IMG/VR virus record: IMGVR_UViG_3300020154_000003
Coordinates: 62,001 to 126,000 of that record
Reading direction: 5' to 3' (one strand)
Source of the DNA: a virus
Length of the DNA stretch: 64,000 bases
In this document: piece by piece, positions 10,801 to 19,215 of the stretch
Layout: every line of letters starts with the position of its first letter
Numbering within the stretch: position 1 is the first letter of the stretch
The notes under the pieces: generated by a model
Database searches by the model: none
What the model was told of the DNA's origin: nothing
Seen by the model: the letters and a program-made list of their open reading frames with translations, nothing else
Made by a program: the position numbers and the translations under genes

Positions 10801-12122
10801 ATACTGACGATAAATTTGATGAATATTTTAGAAGATTGACGGATGATGAACTTGATTCAGATAAAAATGAAAACGACTATAGCTTTCTTATAAATAAATT
10901 GAATGAGCAGTTATATGTTTTGAATTATACTCAAACAACATTTTATCCAGACACTACCGTTGATCCAGAATTCACAGCCTTGTCTTTATTGAACTTAAAC
11001 GCATCGTTTAAGTCTACCAATGACAAATATTTCAAAGAATTCTTCACTGAAGTAATTAAACTCATTGAAGAAAGAAATAAAAAATTGAAGGAAATTGAAC
11101 AAAGATTCCAACAAAGTATTGAAGATAAAGATATTAAAACCCAATGCTACTATTCATTTAAATCAATATCAGATAAGTGGGTTTTAGGATATGGTAAGGA
11201 AGGTATTATGGGTAATACAACACCTCTCATTGATGATTTTATTTTTGTTGATAGAGCCTTCAATGATATTGGTGATAAAGTTGTTATAGATTTTAGGCCA
11301 ATCATCGAGATGTCAAAAGATTTCGATGTGAGCGTTTTTACTGTAATGTCAAGATTATTATCGCTAAATGGTTTTGAATTTTTTCCAGTACAGAATTTTA
11401 TGAATTTCAAACAAGGGCAGAATCAGTGGGAAGATGCATTTAAAATTTCCGACTCTGCAAAAGTCGATGTCAGCACCAGTCCTAAATTCATATGTATGTA
11501 CGTTGGTGGCGCATCATCCCAATTGGATGATCCTTATGGTGATTTCGATGATGATGGAGTACAGAATTTGTCTGAGTTACCGGACTTCAAAGAAGGAAAC
11601 GTCTTTGGATTTAAAGTTGCATTTGCTAAACAAAATCAATCGTTGTTCACTAATATTGAACTAAACACTAATGAACATAAAGAGACGAATGAAAGCTTGG
11701 CAATACTGTCTGAAATCGCACAAGATCAAAGCGCATCCTCACCAGTACCTAAGGGTCAGAACTTGTTTTCAACTTTTGAACAAAGAAGTTATACGTGTAA
11801 AGTCGAGATGTTGGGCGATATAATGATTCAACCAACTCAGTATTTTTTATTAGAAAACGTACCGATGTTCAAAGGAGCGTATTTAATCCTACAAGTACAG
11901 CACAACATTGTCCCTAATTTTATGAAGACTAGTTTTGAGGGAGTAAGAATTAGAAAGGTTCCTCAACCATTTGTTCAGGAATTTGCAACTGCGGTGGGGG
12001 TTAAAGGAGGTGCTTCCGATTCTACGTTGGTTGGTGAGAATGACGTAAACAATAACCTTAACAACATACCAACTATAAATCCTATTACAACTGATCAAAC
12101 ATCCAGATTGATCAGTCCTTAA
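7821..12122 (+). CDS. Large baseplate-hub-like structural protein
   Basis: The product is 1433 residues. I take the ATG at 7821 (MAASDNIIDP) over an in-frame TTG five codons earlier because it fits the upstream motif. The last 130 residues (CKVEMLGDIMIQPTQYF, then GAYLILQVQHNI and TSFEGVRIRKVP) resemble the end of tail hub proteins of the gp27/late-control-D type: a beta-barrel module that binds the spike or tube. The middle is mostly unrecognised, with helical stretches. The next gene is a wall hydrolase, as gp5 accompanies gp27 in T4. The hub role is an inference from the C-terminus and context. Confidence 0.65.
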   Translation: MAASDNIIDPNEIITSDSFNKLGLNGMPDHSKMYLFVELTAKRRGGSILVTDGVGSSSKRILKDENDAISINMMGFDQNTKNYTTRWSKNSDNNETNFEGFGITEININTTSSYVPVVDIEFVDIRGSSLFTFGSKSPYSVLFSFPPPVFTLTVKGYYGKALTYNLHLVRQSSRFDAASGNYYISANFVAQKFAPLTDVLFKYIDVVPLINDTSGGSGLNGVDFDFSQPPKNTRELIVRAQKLYDDLEKFKANSQLANDADKFRSDFNTSQSLLSTINNFKAKLDLNLQNLSDLYVMEVPKDNPNDGGGNLNNVITERFTPITLQEYNNLIRVESPNFQSSNISSRLYISTKFANADTTTVTGTTASITKRIKSNLLQLKLTMLGEASRVNANIKPKSNDIRDPKEFMGSDDRYFGIDITDYYIKIFQDIETKRNQFQAKQTEFKDKVNDISVSALGKTPTIKFIFDILCNDVDKFFNKLKDVDYLSEIHHQKYFSQIVTNNESKKNKISPFPLIKKKTVISNLNDSTTGSIEREERAYPQEVFKDIETFPEVQFVESFITTFLDIIKSDEILDLKEGTDEQGNNKWIPINPLDSVVNGRISAITPYFGKLNPIPELITELLTRYYVVTQFSYGELFYHKDGNIITEFFGVESKQNDLISFLAKAEAANIINSIVDSNLLNGLSAQATQWKSNIQTFYDSLSNNVSTYNTIPTHGTAGVTYLELNGQPIVKDRTNFLYKGFELLTGGKPDLRNPSDDGSNTGELNVVDKFLDRFANSRVRNFLFENFEFEDFTKQNIIYVKDEASSDSGGNDSDFIKNGTVLDSDLFSFNRNVDKTISNIYAATLSKADSTLLTILNDPDITNTVKTMVFVSMFGRTLSYFDKAVNKKFAFPSVIEAPKFAHLYMGGLAYFYKDPTTLINDEIDTYNNKYASFLRFDKNLESAIQVQNISSIDAEELKTYFESFASDTTSTGYITFENSVIALIEEVQALGISDTDDKFDEYFRRLTDDELDSDKNENDYSFLINKLNEQLYVLNYTQTTFYPDTTVDPEFTALSLLNLNASFKSTNDKYFKEFFTEVIKLIEERNKKLKEIEQRFQQSIEDKDIKTQCYYSFKSISDKWVLGYGKEGIMGNTTPLIDDFIFVDRAFNDIGDKVVIDFRPIIEMSKDFDVSVFTVMSRLLSLNGFEFFPVQNFMNFKQGQNQWEDAFKISDSAKVDVSTSPKFICMYVGGASSQLDDPYGDFDDDGVQNLSELPDFKEGNVFGFKVAFAKQNQSLFTNIELNTNEHKETNESLAILSEIAQDQSASSPVPKGQNLFSTFEQRSYTCKVEMLGDIMIQPTQYFLLENVPMFKGAYLILQVQHNIVPNFMKTSFEGVRIRKVPQPFVQEFATAVGVKGGASDSTLVGENDVNNNLNNIPTINPITTDQTSRLISP

Positions 12123-12123
12123 A

Positions 12124-12131
12124 GTATTTAT
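12124..12131 (+). promoter_or_regulatory. Late-type promoter motif GTATTTAT
   Basis: AAGTATTTATTAAC lies only 4 bases before the ATG of the hydrolase. If it works as a promoter, the transcript would be leaderless or start inside the gene. Confidence 0.5.
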
Positions 12132-12135
12132 TAAC

Positions 12136-13578
12136 ATGGCATATAAACCGCTCACCAATAAAGGTAAAGAATTCATTAGAACTAGATGTACGTCTGCAGG
12201 CGATAGATTATCTGGAAAGCAGAACTATGCATTAGGCAGAAGTAATGTTCCTGCTGGAACCGTATTCACCTCAAACGCCTACAATGATGGTGACCCAAAA
12301 ACAACTGTCGATGATCGTGAAAAAATCACAACGAATGAGCAGTTAGCTGAAAACTTGATCACATGGTTCAATTATTATGCTGAAGAATATCTGCTTGATG
12401 CTAATATTATGGCTGCTCAATGTTATGTGGAAAGCAACTATAATTTATGGGCTTTTTCCTATGGTGGTAAAAGAGGGAGTAGTGCGATGGGTATAACTCA
12501 ATTTATTGATGTTTCCATCTACGACATAATATTCAAGAATTCATATTCGTTTGAACCTGAAATTGTACTTTTAGGACACAACTTAACTGGTGACACATCA
12601 GACATAAGAACGATAGTTCCATATTATAATAATCAAGCTGCTTCAATTATAAGCACTCCCACAACAAATGCTAGAGCGATTGCCAATAGGAAACAGTTGT
12701 TTCAAAATATTGTGGATAATCCTAAAGCAATGATTAAGGCTCAGTGTCATTTAATGCATAAGATTGGGGAGAGAAACAATAATTTAGCTGCATCTTCATT
12801 ATTTGCTTACAATAGAGCAGCTAGTTTGAGGTCTAAAACCTATAATGAAGCTATTGATAAGGCGGTTAAAAAGAAGATACGAATAGAGGAAGGTACTTCT
12901 TATGTTGATAAAATATTCAAACTTTTGAATGGGACATATGGAACCAGAACAGAGAGTAGCTTTGGTAATGGAATATATCAAGGCGAAGGATTTGGGTATG
13001 GTTTTCCGAATGAAATTGATGCGGTAGCTAATAGAAATTTATCCAACACTTTATTAGTTTCAGGAAATTTTGGATTAAATACAGTTCAGGAAAAGTTCAT
13101 ACAGTCATTGCATCCAGTAGCACAAGATAAATTTAGATTGTTTTTATCTACAATAGAAAAACAGACTCCATTCACGGTTTCTTTACAAAGTGCATATAGA
13201 TCATACGCACATCAGCAAAGATTAAAAAAAGAATATGCTGTAACCAAGCCATCTGTACCTGTTTCCTCTCCGGGAAATAGTTATCATAATTTTGGATTGG
13301 CACTGGATATTGTACTGGTTAATGGATACGTTACATACGGGCATGGTCAAACTAAAAAAGAATGGATTGCAACTGGAGTTCCTAAAATAGCTTCAGACCT
13401 TGGACTAGTATGGGGTGGAGATTTTAGTAATTATGATCCTGTACACTTCGATTTGAGCAACACTTACGCTTTGAATTCATTAAAGTCTGCAGCAACGGCA
13501 CAGTTTGGTACTGATCCTAACAAGGTTAACGGAAATCAAATAGCTAATTTACAACCATCTGAAGGAGGTTATTCTTAA
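12136..13578 (+). CDS. Tail-associated cell-wall hydrolase, lytic transglycosylase plus M15 peptidase
   Basis: The product is 480 residues with two wall-degrading domains. Residues 75-260 look like a transglycosylase (NIMAAQCYVESNYN with the catalytic Glu, then SSAMGITQF). Residues 310-450 are a VanY/M15 D,D-peptidase with SAYRSYAHQQ, the zinc motif SYHNFGLALDI and DPVHFDLS. It follows the hub gene directly, so it probably acts at the baseplate during entry, as T4 gp5 lysozyme does. Its 3' end overlaps the convergent next gene by 4 bases. Confidence 0.88.
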   Translation: MAYKPLTNKGKEFIRTRCTSAGDRLSGKQNYALGRSNVPAGTVFTSNAYNDGDPKTTVDDREKITTNEQLAENLITWFNYYAEEYLLDANIMAAQCYVESNYNLWAFSYGGKRGSSAMGITQFIDVSIYDIIFKNSYSFEPEIVLLGHNLTGDTSDIRTIVPYYNNQAASIISTPTTNARAIANRKQLFQNIVDNPKAMIKAQCHLMHKIGERNNNLAASSLFAYNRAASLRSKTYNEAIDKAVKKKIRIEEGTSYVDKIFKLLNGTYGTRTESSFGNGIYQGEGFGYGFPNEIDAVANRNLSNTLLVSGNFGLNTVQEKFIQSLHPVAQDKFRLFLSTIEKQTPFTVSLQSAYRSYAHQQRLKKEYAVTKPSVPVSSPGNSYHNFGLALDIVLVNGYVTYGHGQTKKEWIATGVPKIASDLGLVWGGDFSNYDPVHFDLSNTYALNSLKSAATAQFGTDPNKVNGNQIANLQPSEGGYS

Positions 13579-14363
13579 GACAAACTTTCCTTAAGTTCGT
13601 GAAGCGAAAGAATATCGTTAGCGTATGTTTCATCATTGAAACTCATTGAGTTTATTTTCTCAACGGATTCGTTAATTCTTTCGTCAACTTCGGTAGATTC
13701 CCCTAATAATGATGAAAGAGTGTGAATTGTTTCACTTTTTAATGAATTAAAGAACCCTAATTTTTCTGATCTGCTTTCAGAAATAATACTTTTGAACAGT
13801 TTCTTCTCGCTTTCATTTAATGCGTTATACTTGTCATTAAATTTGTCGATAGCCTTCTTAATGAAGAATTCTTTGGGTATTGAACTGAATTCTGAGAAAT
13901 CTTCACTTTCAACTAGCTTAGGCTTATTATTTTTAATGTGCTCTAGGACGTAAGTAAATGATTCGTGAAGTTTATCAACGTCAGTTAATGACTTTCCTTT
14001 AAGCGATTCATAGATGAGCGTATGGATGTGATTGTAAAGAGATTCTTTATTGTTGGATACTCTAATCGATAGACCCTCAACCAGAGGGAATAATTTGGCA
14101 TTTTCAGCGATCAACGATTCTCTAGTAAATCCGTTGTCTGAAAACAATTTAAGATTTTCATCTATGTATTTTATGGCAAGATTTTCGTTAGGTAGATACT
14201 TATCCTCCAAACTCTTATAAACTTTGAATTCAGTCTGAAGTAGTGCTGATTCTTTAATCAATTTCATGAAATCTTTGAACATATCTTTGGCAAAAATGTT
14301 CTCTGACTCATTAAGATAATAAGTAAACGTAGCTTTGATTACCCCAAAGTTAAATTTTGTCAT
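13575..14363 (-). CDS. Hypothetical head-region protein, 262 aa
   Basis: An acidic, all-helical protein with many Leu/Lys/Glu/Ser repeats and no Cys. It lies downstream of portal and terminase on the same strand with its own late-type motif. Composition resembles prohead core or internal proteins of T4-like heads. No family is recognised. Confidence 0.6.
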   Translation of the reverse strand: MTKFNFGVIKATFTYYLNESENIFAKDMFKDFMKLIKESALLQTEFKVYKSLEDKYLPNENLAIKYIDENLKLFSDNGFTRESLIAENAKLFPLVEGLSIRVSNNKESLYNHIHTLIYESLKGKSLTDVDKLHESFTYVLEHIKNNKPKLVESEDFSEFSSIPKEFFIKKAIDKFNDKYNALNESEKKLFKSIISESRSEKLGFFNSLKSETIHTLSSLLGESTEVDERINESVEKINSMSFNDETYANDILSLHELKESLS

Positions 14364-14374
14364 AAAGTTTAATA

Positions 14375-14382
14375 ATAAATAC
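14375..14382 (-). promoter_or_regulatory. Late-type promoter motif GTATTTAT
   Basis: Coding-strand GAGTATTTATT lies 11 bases before the 262-residue gene. Confidence 0.55.
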
Positions 14383-14403
14383 TCTTTTTTTGAATAAAAG
14401 TTA

Positions 14404-16425
14404 TTAGCTGGACATTGAATTTATAATATCATCGTCTATATCCTTCAATTTTTCGTCCTCCAATTCGTTAGACTTAACCACATTTTCTACCTTATTTTCC
14501 TTATAAGCGAAGTTTTCTGGATTTGTCGCCTCATTGTTAAATGTACCATTACTGTATAATAGCTTATCAATTTCGGTGATCATAGTCCTTGCGGTCTTAT
14601 TTAACTGATCGTTTTTCTTGGCAAATTCATCCTCACTTTGCTTTGCAGCCGTGACGTTTTGTTTGCCCATCAAATCTTCTAATAATTCATCAAATGTTTT
14701 CTTTTCAGTAATAATGTTCTTTTGTGAACTTACTGATTCTTGAGTATTTCCCCCTGCTGGTGCGGCTTGACTTGCACTGCCTTGTGGCTCAGGTAAGGCA
14801 GCAGGAGTTTGCGGAGCGTTAGTTGCTCCACCTTCTGGTGGTGGATTGCTTTCAGGCTGTCCTTCACCTCCCTGTGGAGGTGGGCCACCTTGAGTCAATG
14901 CAGCATCAGGGTTTCCGTATTTCTGGTCAATGTCATCAAATACACCAGTCTTAGGGATAATAACGGCAGTATCTTGAAGTTCTTGACTAATCGCTCTTTC
15001 CATTCTCTGGTTTTTCAAATCTTCAACAATTTCTTTATCAGACCAGCCAAGGATATTTCTCTTAGCCCATGTATGTGAAGATGCTGCGATTCCTGATCCT
15101 TCGTTGCGAGTAATTTCAGTGTACAACTGAATTTTAGCAGTTAATGTTTCTGTCTTAAGCTTATCTGCTTGTGTTGAAGGATTGGTTAATGAAAGACTGA
15201 ATTCGTGTAAATCATTTTCATATCCCTTGAGGAACAAATGAATGATTGCCATTTTATTCAATTCTTGCAATAATGCTTGTTGTATTTTGTTGATTTTTTT
15301 AGCAAATCTAACATCCATCTGTGCAAGGTTTTTACCTTCACCTGCACTACCTGAGAAACCAAGGAAAGGTTTAGGGATTCCAAGACCACTAAATAAATTG
15401 TCACGCAAGTAAGCGATGTCAGCAATAGCGTCCAAGTTGGTTGCTCCGGGTAATGTTTCAATCACTGTGCTTTTGCCATCACGTACTGGTACAAATATAT
15501 CTTCGTCATTCCCTAAGATATTAAATCTGTAGTCGATTTGACCGTTGTTTTTATAAACTTGTTGTTGTTTCTTGAATTTAGTAGCAACTTTATATACGTA
15601 TGCTTCAATGTCTTTATCGTCAATGTTACCTACTTCTATTTTGAAAACTCTTTTTTCACCTGCTCTCAAAATACGATAAGTTAACATTGCATCTTCAGCC
15701 ATAACTAATTGTCTGAATACTCTTCTTATTTTATTAAGTACAGAAGAACCATACGGTAAGTGCTTGTCATCACCAAGTAGTCTGAAGTGAGCAATTTCAA
15801 ACATGTTGAATTCGTCACCAGTTACTTTATTTTTGAAAACAGTACGTGCTTTTCTGTCTTTAACTTCGTCTTTTCTTTCCATGTCGAAGTTAACTAGCTG
15901 ACGTACATAACGTATACCCTTTCCTTTTTCTCCTAGCGTGTACACAAAATTATCACCGTATTTGGCAAGATTTCTAGCCCAAAAAGGTAAATTAACATTT
16001 ACGTTTACAACACCGTAGAAAAAGTCTTCAAGAATAGTTTTAATTCTTTCCTTCTTTGAAAATATATTAAGCATTTTACCATTATCACCAATGGTAGTTG
16101 CTTCTTCTGAAATTAAATCGAGGGCTGATGCGATAAGTGGATAGTACTCCATACCTTCGTAGTCGACGTATGCAGGTATTCTATGACCTTCATACTGCAT
16201 GGCTTTTTGAAAACCGTGCTGTTGTACTTGGTAAAATTTATCAAAGATAAGTTCTCTCTGCTGAAGTTCTAATGCTGCTCGTTGAATATCTTCAGGAGTT
16301 TCAGCCTTAAGAATAATTTTCTTTTCTGGTTGTTGGTTCTGATTAGTTTGACCGCCAAACCCGAAACCATCCAAATTAAGAAATGAATTTATATCCTGAT
16401 ATATCGTTTTTTTGTTCTCAGCCAT
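14404..16425 (-). CDS. gp20: Portal protein, T4 gp20-like
   Basis: The product is 673 residues; gp20-type portals form the dodecameric ring through which DNA is packed. Seen: VPAYVDYEGMEYYPLIASALDL-like N-terminal region, DDKHLPYGSSVLNKIRRVF, and YLRDNLFSGLGIPKPFLGF in the core, which are typical of T4-family portals. Residues about 500-580 form a Gly/Pro/Gln-rich linker followed by an acidic helical tail, making it longer than T4 gp20 (524). It lies immediately downstream of the terminase. Confidence 0.9.
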   Translation of the reverse strand: MAENKKTIYQDINSFLNLDGFGFGGQTNQNQQPEKKIILKAETPEDIQRAALELQQRELIFDKFYQVQQHGFQKAMQYEGHRIPAYVDYEGMEYYPLIASALDLISEEATTIGDNGKMLNIFSKKERIKTILEDFFYGVVNVNVNLPFWARNLAKYGDNFVYTLGEKGKGIRYVRQLVNFDMERKDEVKDRKARTVFKNKVTGDEFNMFEIAHFRLLGDDKHLPYGSSVLNKIRRVFRQLVMAEDAMLTYRILRAGEKRVFKIEVGNIDDKDIEAYVYKVATKFKKQQQVYKNNGQIDYRFNILGNDEDIFVPVRDGKSTVIETLPGATNLDAIADIAYLRDNLFSGLGIPKPFLGFSGSAGEGKNLAQMDVRFAKKINKIQQALLQELNKMAIIHLFLKGYENDLHEFSLSLTNPSTQADKLKTETLTAKIQLYTEITRNEGSGIAASSHTWAKRNILGWSDKEIVEDLKNQRMERAISQELQDTAVIIPKTGVFDDIDQKYGNPDAALTQGGPPPQGGEGQPESNPPPEGGATNAPQTPAALPEPQGSASQAAPAGGNTQESVSSQKNIITEKKTFDELLEDLMGKQNVTAAKQSEDEFAKKNDQLNKTARTMITEIDKLLYSNGTFNNEATNPENFAYKENKVENVVKSNELEDEKLKDIDDDIINSMSS

Positions 16426-16450
16426 TTTATAGTTTTTTATACTTTTTTAT

Positions 16451-16458
16451 ATAAATAC
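16451..16458 (-). promoter_or_regulatory. Late-type promoter motif GTATTTAT
   Basis: Coding-strand CAGTATTTATA lies 25 bases before the portal start. Confidence 0.55.
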
Positions 16459-16494
16459 TGATTTGTTTAAGCAAAATCCTCTATTAACGTTAAA

Positions 16495-18546
16495 TTATCG
16501 GTATTTATTTCCGAAGACCCATGCGTTTGAGCCATAGGGGTTATTTCTATGAACTACATAATCATGTGAGTCTGGCATTTTAGTTTCTGCCTCTCTAATA
16601 TGCTCATTATCATTTACAACCAGTATTGCATTTAACATACTTTTAACTCTTTCTACATTATCATTGACTTTATGTAGTTCGCAGTTAATTACATATAGTG
16701 CAATCGCCAATCCCATAATCAAATCATCATGGAATGTTCGTTTATGGTCAGCAAGACGATTCTTATTTTCAACAATTACGAAGGTTTTGAATTCGTTGGT
16801 CAACCTAACCGAACGAATAACAACATCCTCCATCCTGACACATCTCTCCATTTCTTGAAGTACCAAAGGGCGATTACTACCAATCATAAATCCCGGAATT
16901 AAGTCAACCTTTTTAGTTTGACCATTACCAGCATCGCGTTCAACAGTCTTCACATAAACGTTAAGTCTGTCTCTTGATGGCTTGTGCTGGACATCGGAAT
17001 AGTGTACGTTATTATATCCGAACATTTTCAATGATTCCATTGCAGACACACCGTAACCACCACTCACGTCAATTACACAATATGCATTATTGTACTTTTG
17101 TCCATAGTAATAGGCCATTTCAGCTAATTGCTGTGGTGTTACTTTACCACAGTATTCAGCAACTTCTTCTGAAATAGTTCTTTTTCTCTTTCTCGTTTTT
17201 TTGATTCCGTTATGTAGGTATTCTTGATCGACTAATGTTTCAGTAGTTTTCAGAATCACGATAGTTGAAAAGTCTTCTCCATAACCACTGGCAACGTCAA
17301 GAGCCATAACGTATTTTGCTTCAGGAATTGGGTCTTCGAAAATGTACATGAATTTATCTGTGTACTCAGTACGAAGAGGCTGTCTTTGTTCGTTATCTTC
17401 AATACGCTTTACAAATTCCTCATTGATGAAGTTATCACCAGAACCTAAAAACGAACAAAGAATCTCTTGAGCAAGTCTTCGCATGTCACCGTTGTAACCT
17501 GCCTTTGCATTTTCAAACCAACTACTGGTTGCAGAAAATCTTTTCTTAATTAACTCATCACGAACTTCTTTTGTAAAATTGTCGTCCTTAATTCGTATTT
17601 CAGTATCTTTTCCTTCGTCCTTAACCCACTCAAGATCAATCTCACCAGTTTCTTTATTGCGTATGTATCTAGGATCGTTATACCACCACAATTCAATAGC
17701 ATTAACGTATGGTTTTTTACCTTCCGATCTAGCTACAACGGATGAGTTGAAGGTTTTATAAAAAATAGGGTCTAAACCATTTGGAGTCGAAACAAAAATT
17801 ACGCGACCGCCAGTGTTTCGTACTGCAGGGCCAGCAGATTCCCAAAACTTTTCTCCCTTCTCCGTCCACGCAGTTTCATCCCAAAATACTAGCGTAGGTG
17901 TCGGCCCTCTAAGTTTGGTCGCAGCAAAAGCTTTTACTTGACTACCATTCGAATATTTTTTGTGACCCATAGAATCTTTACCACCGACTTTAGCAAGGCT
18001 AGGTCGCACGTATGATGGACAGTTCTCAATGAAATCAATGATGTCACTCATCAACTCATCACGAGCGGTTTCAAGTTTATCCGCAATAACTGCTACGTAT
18101 CTATTTTTATTGAAAGTAATATACCACGCGATATATGCACAAGTTGTTGTTGACACACCAGCCTGTCTGTATTTGTTAGCTACATTCTCTTTGTTAGACA
18201 TGTAAGCTTTGATGAGTTCCTTTTGGAATGGGAAAAGTTTGAAAGGCACGATTGAACCACCATCTCCGACTGTTTGGTCAAATACGGTTAGATAAGTCTC
18301 AATGTAATAAACTGGATCGATACCACATCTGTAGATTTCATATGCCTGTTCATCAACATTGAGAAGATTCGCTGGTTTAGCTTCCCCACTTTTTGTGATT
18401 ACAATGGGTTGGTTAACGTGTCGTTTTCTTAACTCACTAACTAATTTTTTGAGTTCTATCTTCCTGAGTTCATCAGTAGTAAGTGGACGATCATTATTAT
18501 CCGGTATAAAGTCTAAATCATCATCATCAGTTTTTTTCTTACTCAT
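16495..18546 (-). CDS. gp17: Terminase large subunit, T4 gp17-like
   Basis: The 683-residue DNA-packaging motor and headful nuclease. The Walker A variant KYRQAGVSTTT lies near residue 140 and Walker B PTLVFWDETAW near residue 225. The RNase H-like nuclease acidic residues are in MALDVASGYGEDF (about 440), YCVIDVSGGYG (about 510) and HDDLIMGLAIA (about 630). Length is a little above T4 gp17 (610). No small-subunit gene is visible beside it. Confidence 0.94.
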   Translation of the reverse strand: MSKKKTDDDDLDFIPDNNDRPLTTDELRKIELKKLVSELRKRHVNQPIVITKSGEAKPANLLNVDEQAYEIYRCGIDPVYYIETYLTVFDQTVGDGGSIVPFKLFPFQKELIKAYMSNKENVANKYRQAGVSTTTCAYIAWYITFNKNRYVAVIADKLETARDELMSDIIDFIENCPSYVRPSLAKVGGKDSMGHKKYSNGSQVKAFAATKLRGPTPTLVFWDETAWTEKGEKFWESAGPAVRNTGGRVIFVSTPNGLDPIFYKTFNSSVVARSEGKKPYVNAIELWWYNDPRYIRNKETGEIDLEWVKDEGKDTEIRIKDDNFTKEVRDELIKKRFSATSSWFENAKAGYNGDMRRLAQEILCSFLGSGDNFINEEFVKRIEDNEQRQPLRTEYTDKFMYIFEDPIPEAKYVMALDVASGYGEDFSTIVILKTTETLVDQEYLHNGIKKTRKRKRTISEEVAEYCGKVTPQQLAEMAYYYGQKYNNAYCVIDVSGGYGVSAMESLKMFGYNNVHYSDVQHKPSRDRLNVYVKTVERDAGNGQTKKVDLIPGFMIGSNRPLVLQEMERCVRMEDVVIRSVRLTNEFKTFVIVENKNRLADHKRTFHDDLIMGLAIALYVINCELHKVNDNVERVKSMLNAILVVNDNEHIREAETKMPDSHDYVVHRNNPYGSNAWVFGNKYR

Positions 18547-18562
18547 GCTTTTACACTTTTTT

Positions 18563-18570
18563 ATAAATAC
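18563..18570 (-). promoter_or_regulatory. Late-type promoter motif GTATTTAT
   Basis: Coding-strand GAGTATTTATA lies 16 bases before the terminase start. Confidence 0.55.
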
Positions 18571-18589
18571 TCGGTTATATAAAACCGCA

Positions 18590-18620
18590 AAACCCGAAAC
18601 ATATCAAGATGTCCGGGTTT
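18590..18620 (-). terminator. Terminator-like hairpin upstream of terminase
   Basis: AAACCCG / CGGGTTT with an inner ACAT / ATGT pair closes a compact hairpin followed by TTTT on the minus strand. It lies between the acidic 163-residue gene and the terminase promoter. Confidence 0.55.
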
Positions 18621-18663
18621 CGAATCTCCTTCCTCCGAGTATGGCAGGATGAGCAAATCTTAA

Positions 18664-19155
18664 TTAATCCTCTTCTTCGTATTCAGGTTCCTCTTCATCT
18701 TCTGAGTTTGCACTGTTTACGGTTTCAGATTTACTTATTTCAACTTCCTTGAGCATAATATCTCTCGACATGAACAATTCTTTAACTTCACCAGCCTTCA
18801 TCCCATAATGAAATACTAGTAGCGGTGTTTCATCAAATAGAATATCGTTATTACTACTCTCAATATTCTCGTATGCTAGGCAGTGGATGGTATAATACCC
18901 ATCAATGTATGCTCTATCATCAAGTTCGTGTAAACATTTGAAATCAATTTTATTTGATTTTAGCGATAATATCATGTCGACATCGCCTTCTTCAGGTGGG
19001 TTCGCATTATTGCTTGCTGGTGCATCATCCCATCCTAATGATGCTGTGTCAATTGCAGATGCATCTTTAACGAATATGAATTCGTATAATCCTTCTTGTT
19101 TGCTGTTGTATCCTATCTTAAGGATATACACTAATTTTAAATCATCTTTATTCAT
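18664..19155 (-). CDS. Hypothetical protein with acidic tail, 163 aa
   Basis: A beta-rich acidic protein with a strongly acidic C-terminus (EDEEEPEYEEED). It lies between two terminators, so it may be a single-gene transcript, and no GTATTTAT motif is visible because its upstream region is the preceding gene's terminator. Similar acidic proteins occur near packaging genes in other T4-like phages, but no family is recognised. Confidence 0.6.
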   Translation of the reverse strand: MNKDDLKLVYILKIGYNSKQEGLYEFIFVKDASAIDTASLGWDDAPASNNANPPEEGDVDMILSLKSNKIDFKCLHELDDRAYIDGYYTIHCLAYENIESSNNDILFDETPLLVFHYGMKAGEVKELFMSRDIMLKEVEISKSETVNSANSEDEEEPEYEEED

Positions 19156-19162
19156 GAAAATA

Positions 19163-19195
19163 AAAGCCCTAACACATTACGTTTTAGGGCTTTTT
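19163..19195 (-). terminator. Intrinsic terminator after the repeat protein
   Basis: A 10-bp hairpin, AAAGCCCTAA / TTAGGGCTTT, with U-rich flanks on either strand, lies 21 bases past the stop of the 720-residue gene and abuts the start of the next gene. Confidence 0.8.
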
Positions 19196-19215
19196 GTTTA
19201 ATTGAAAACTGATTA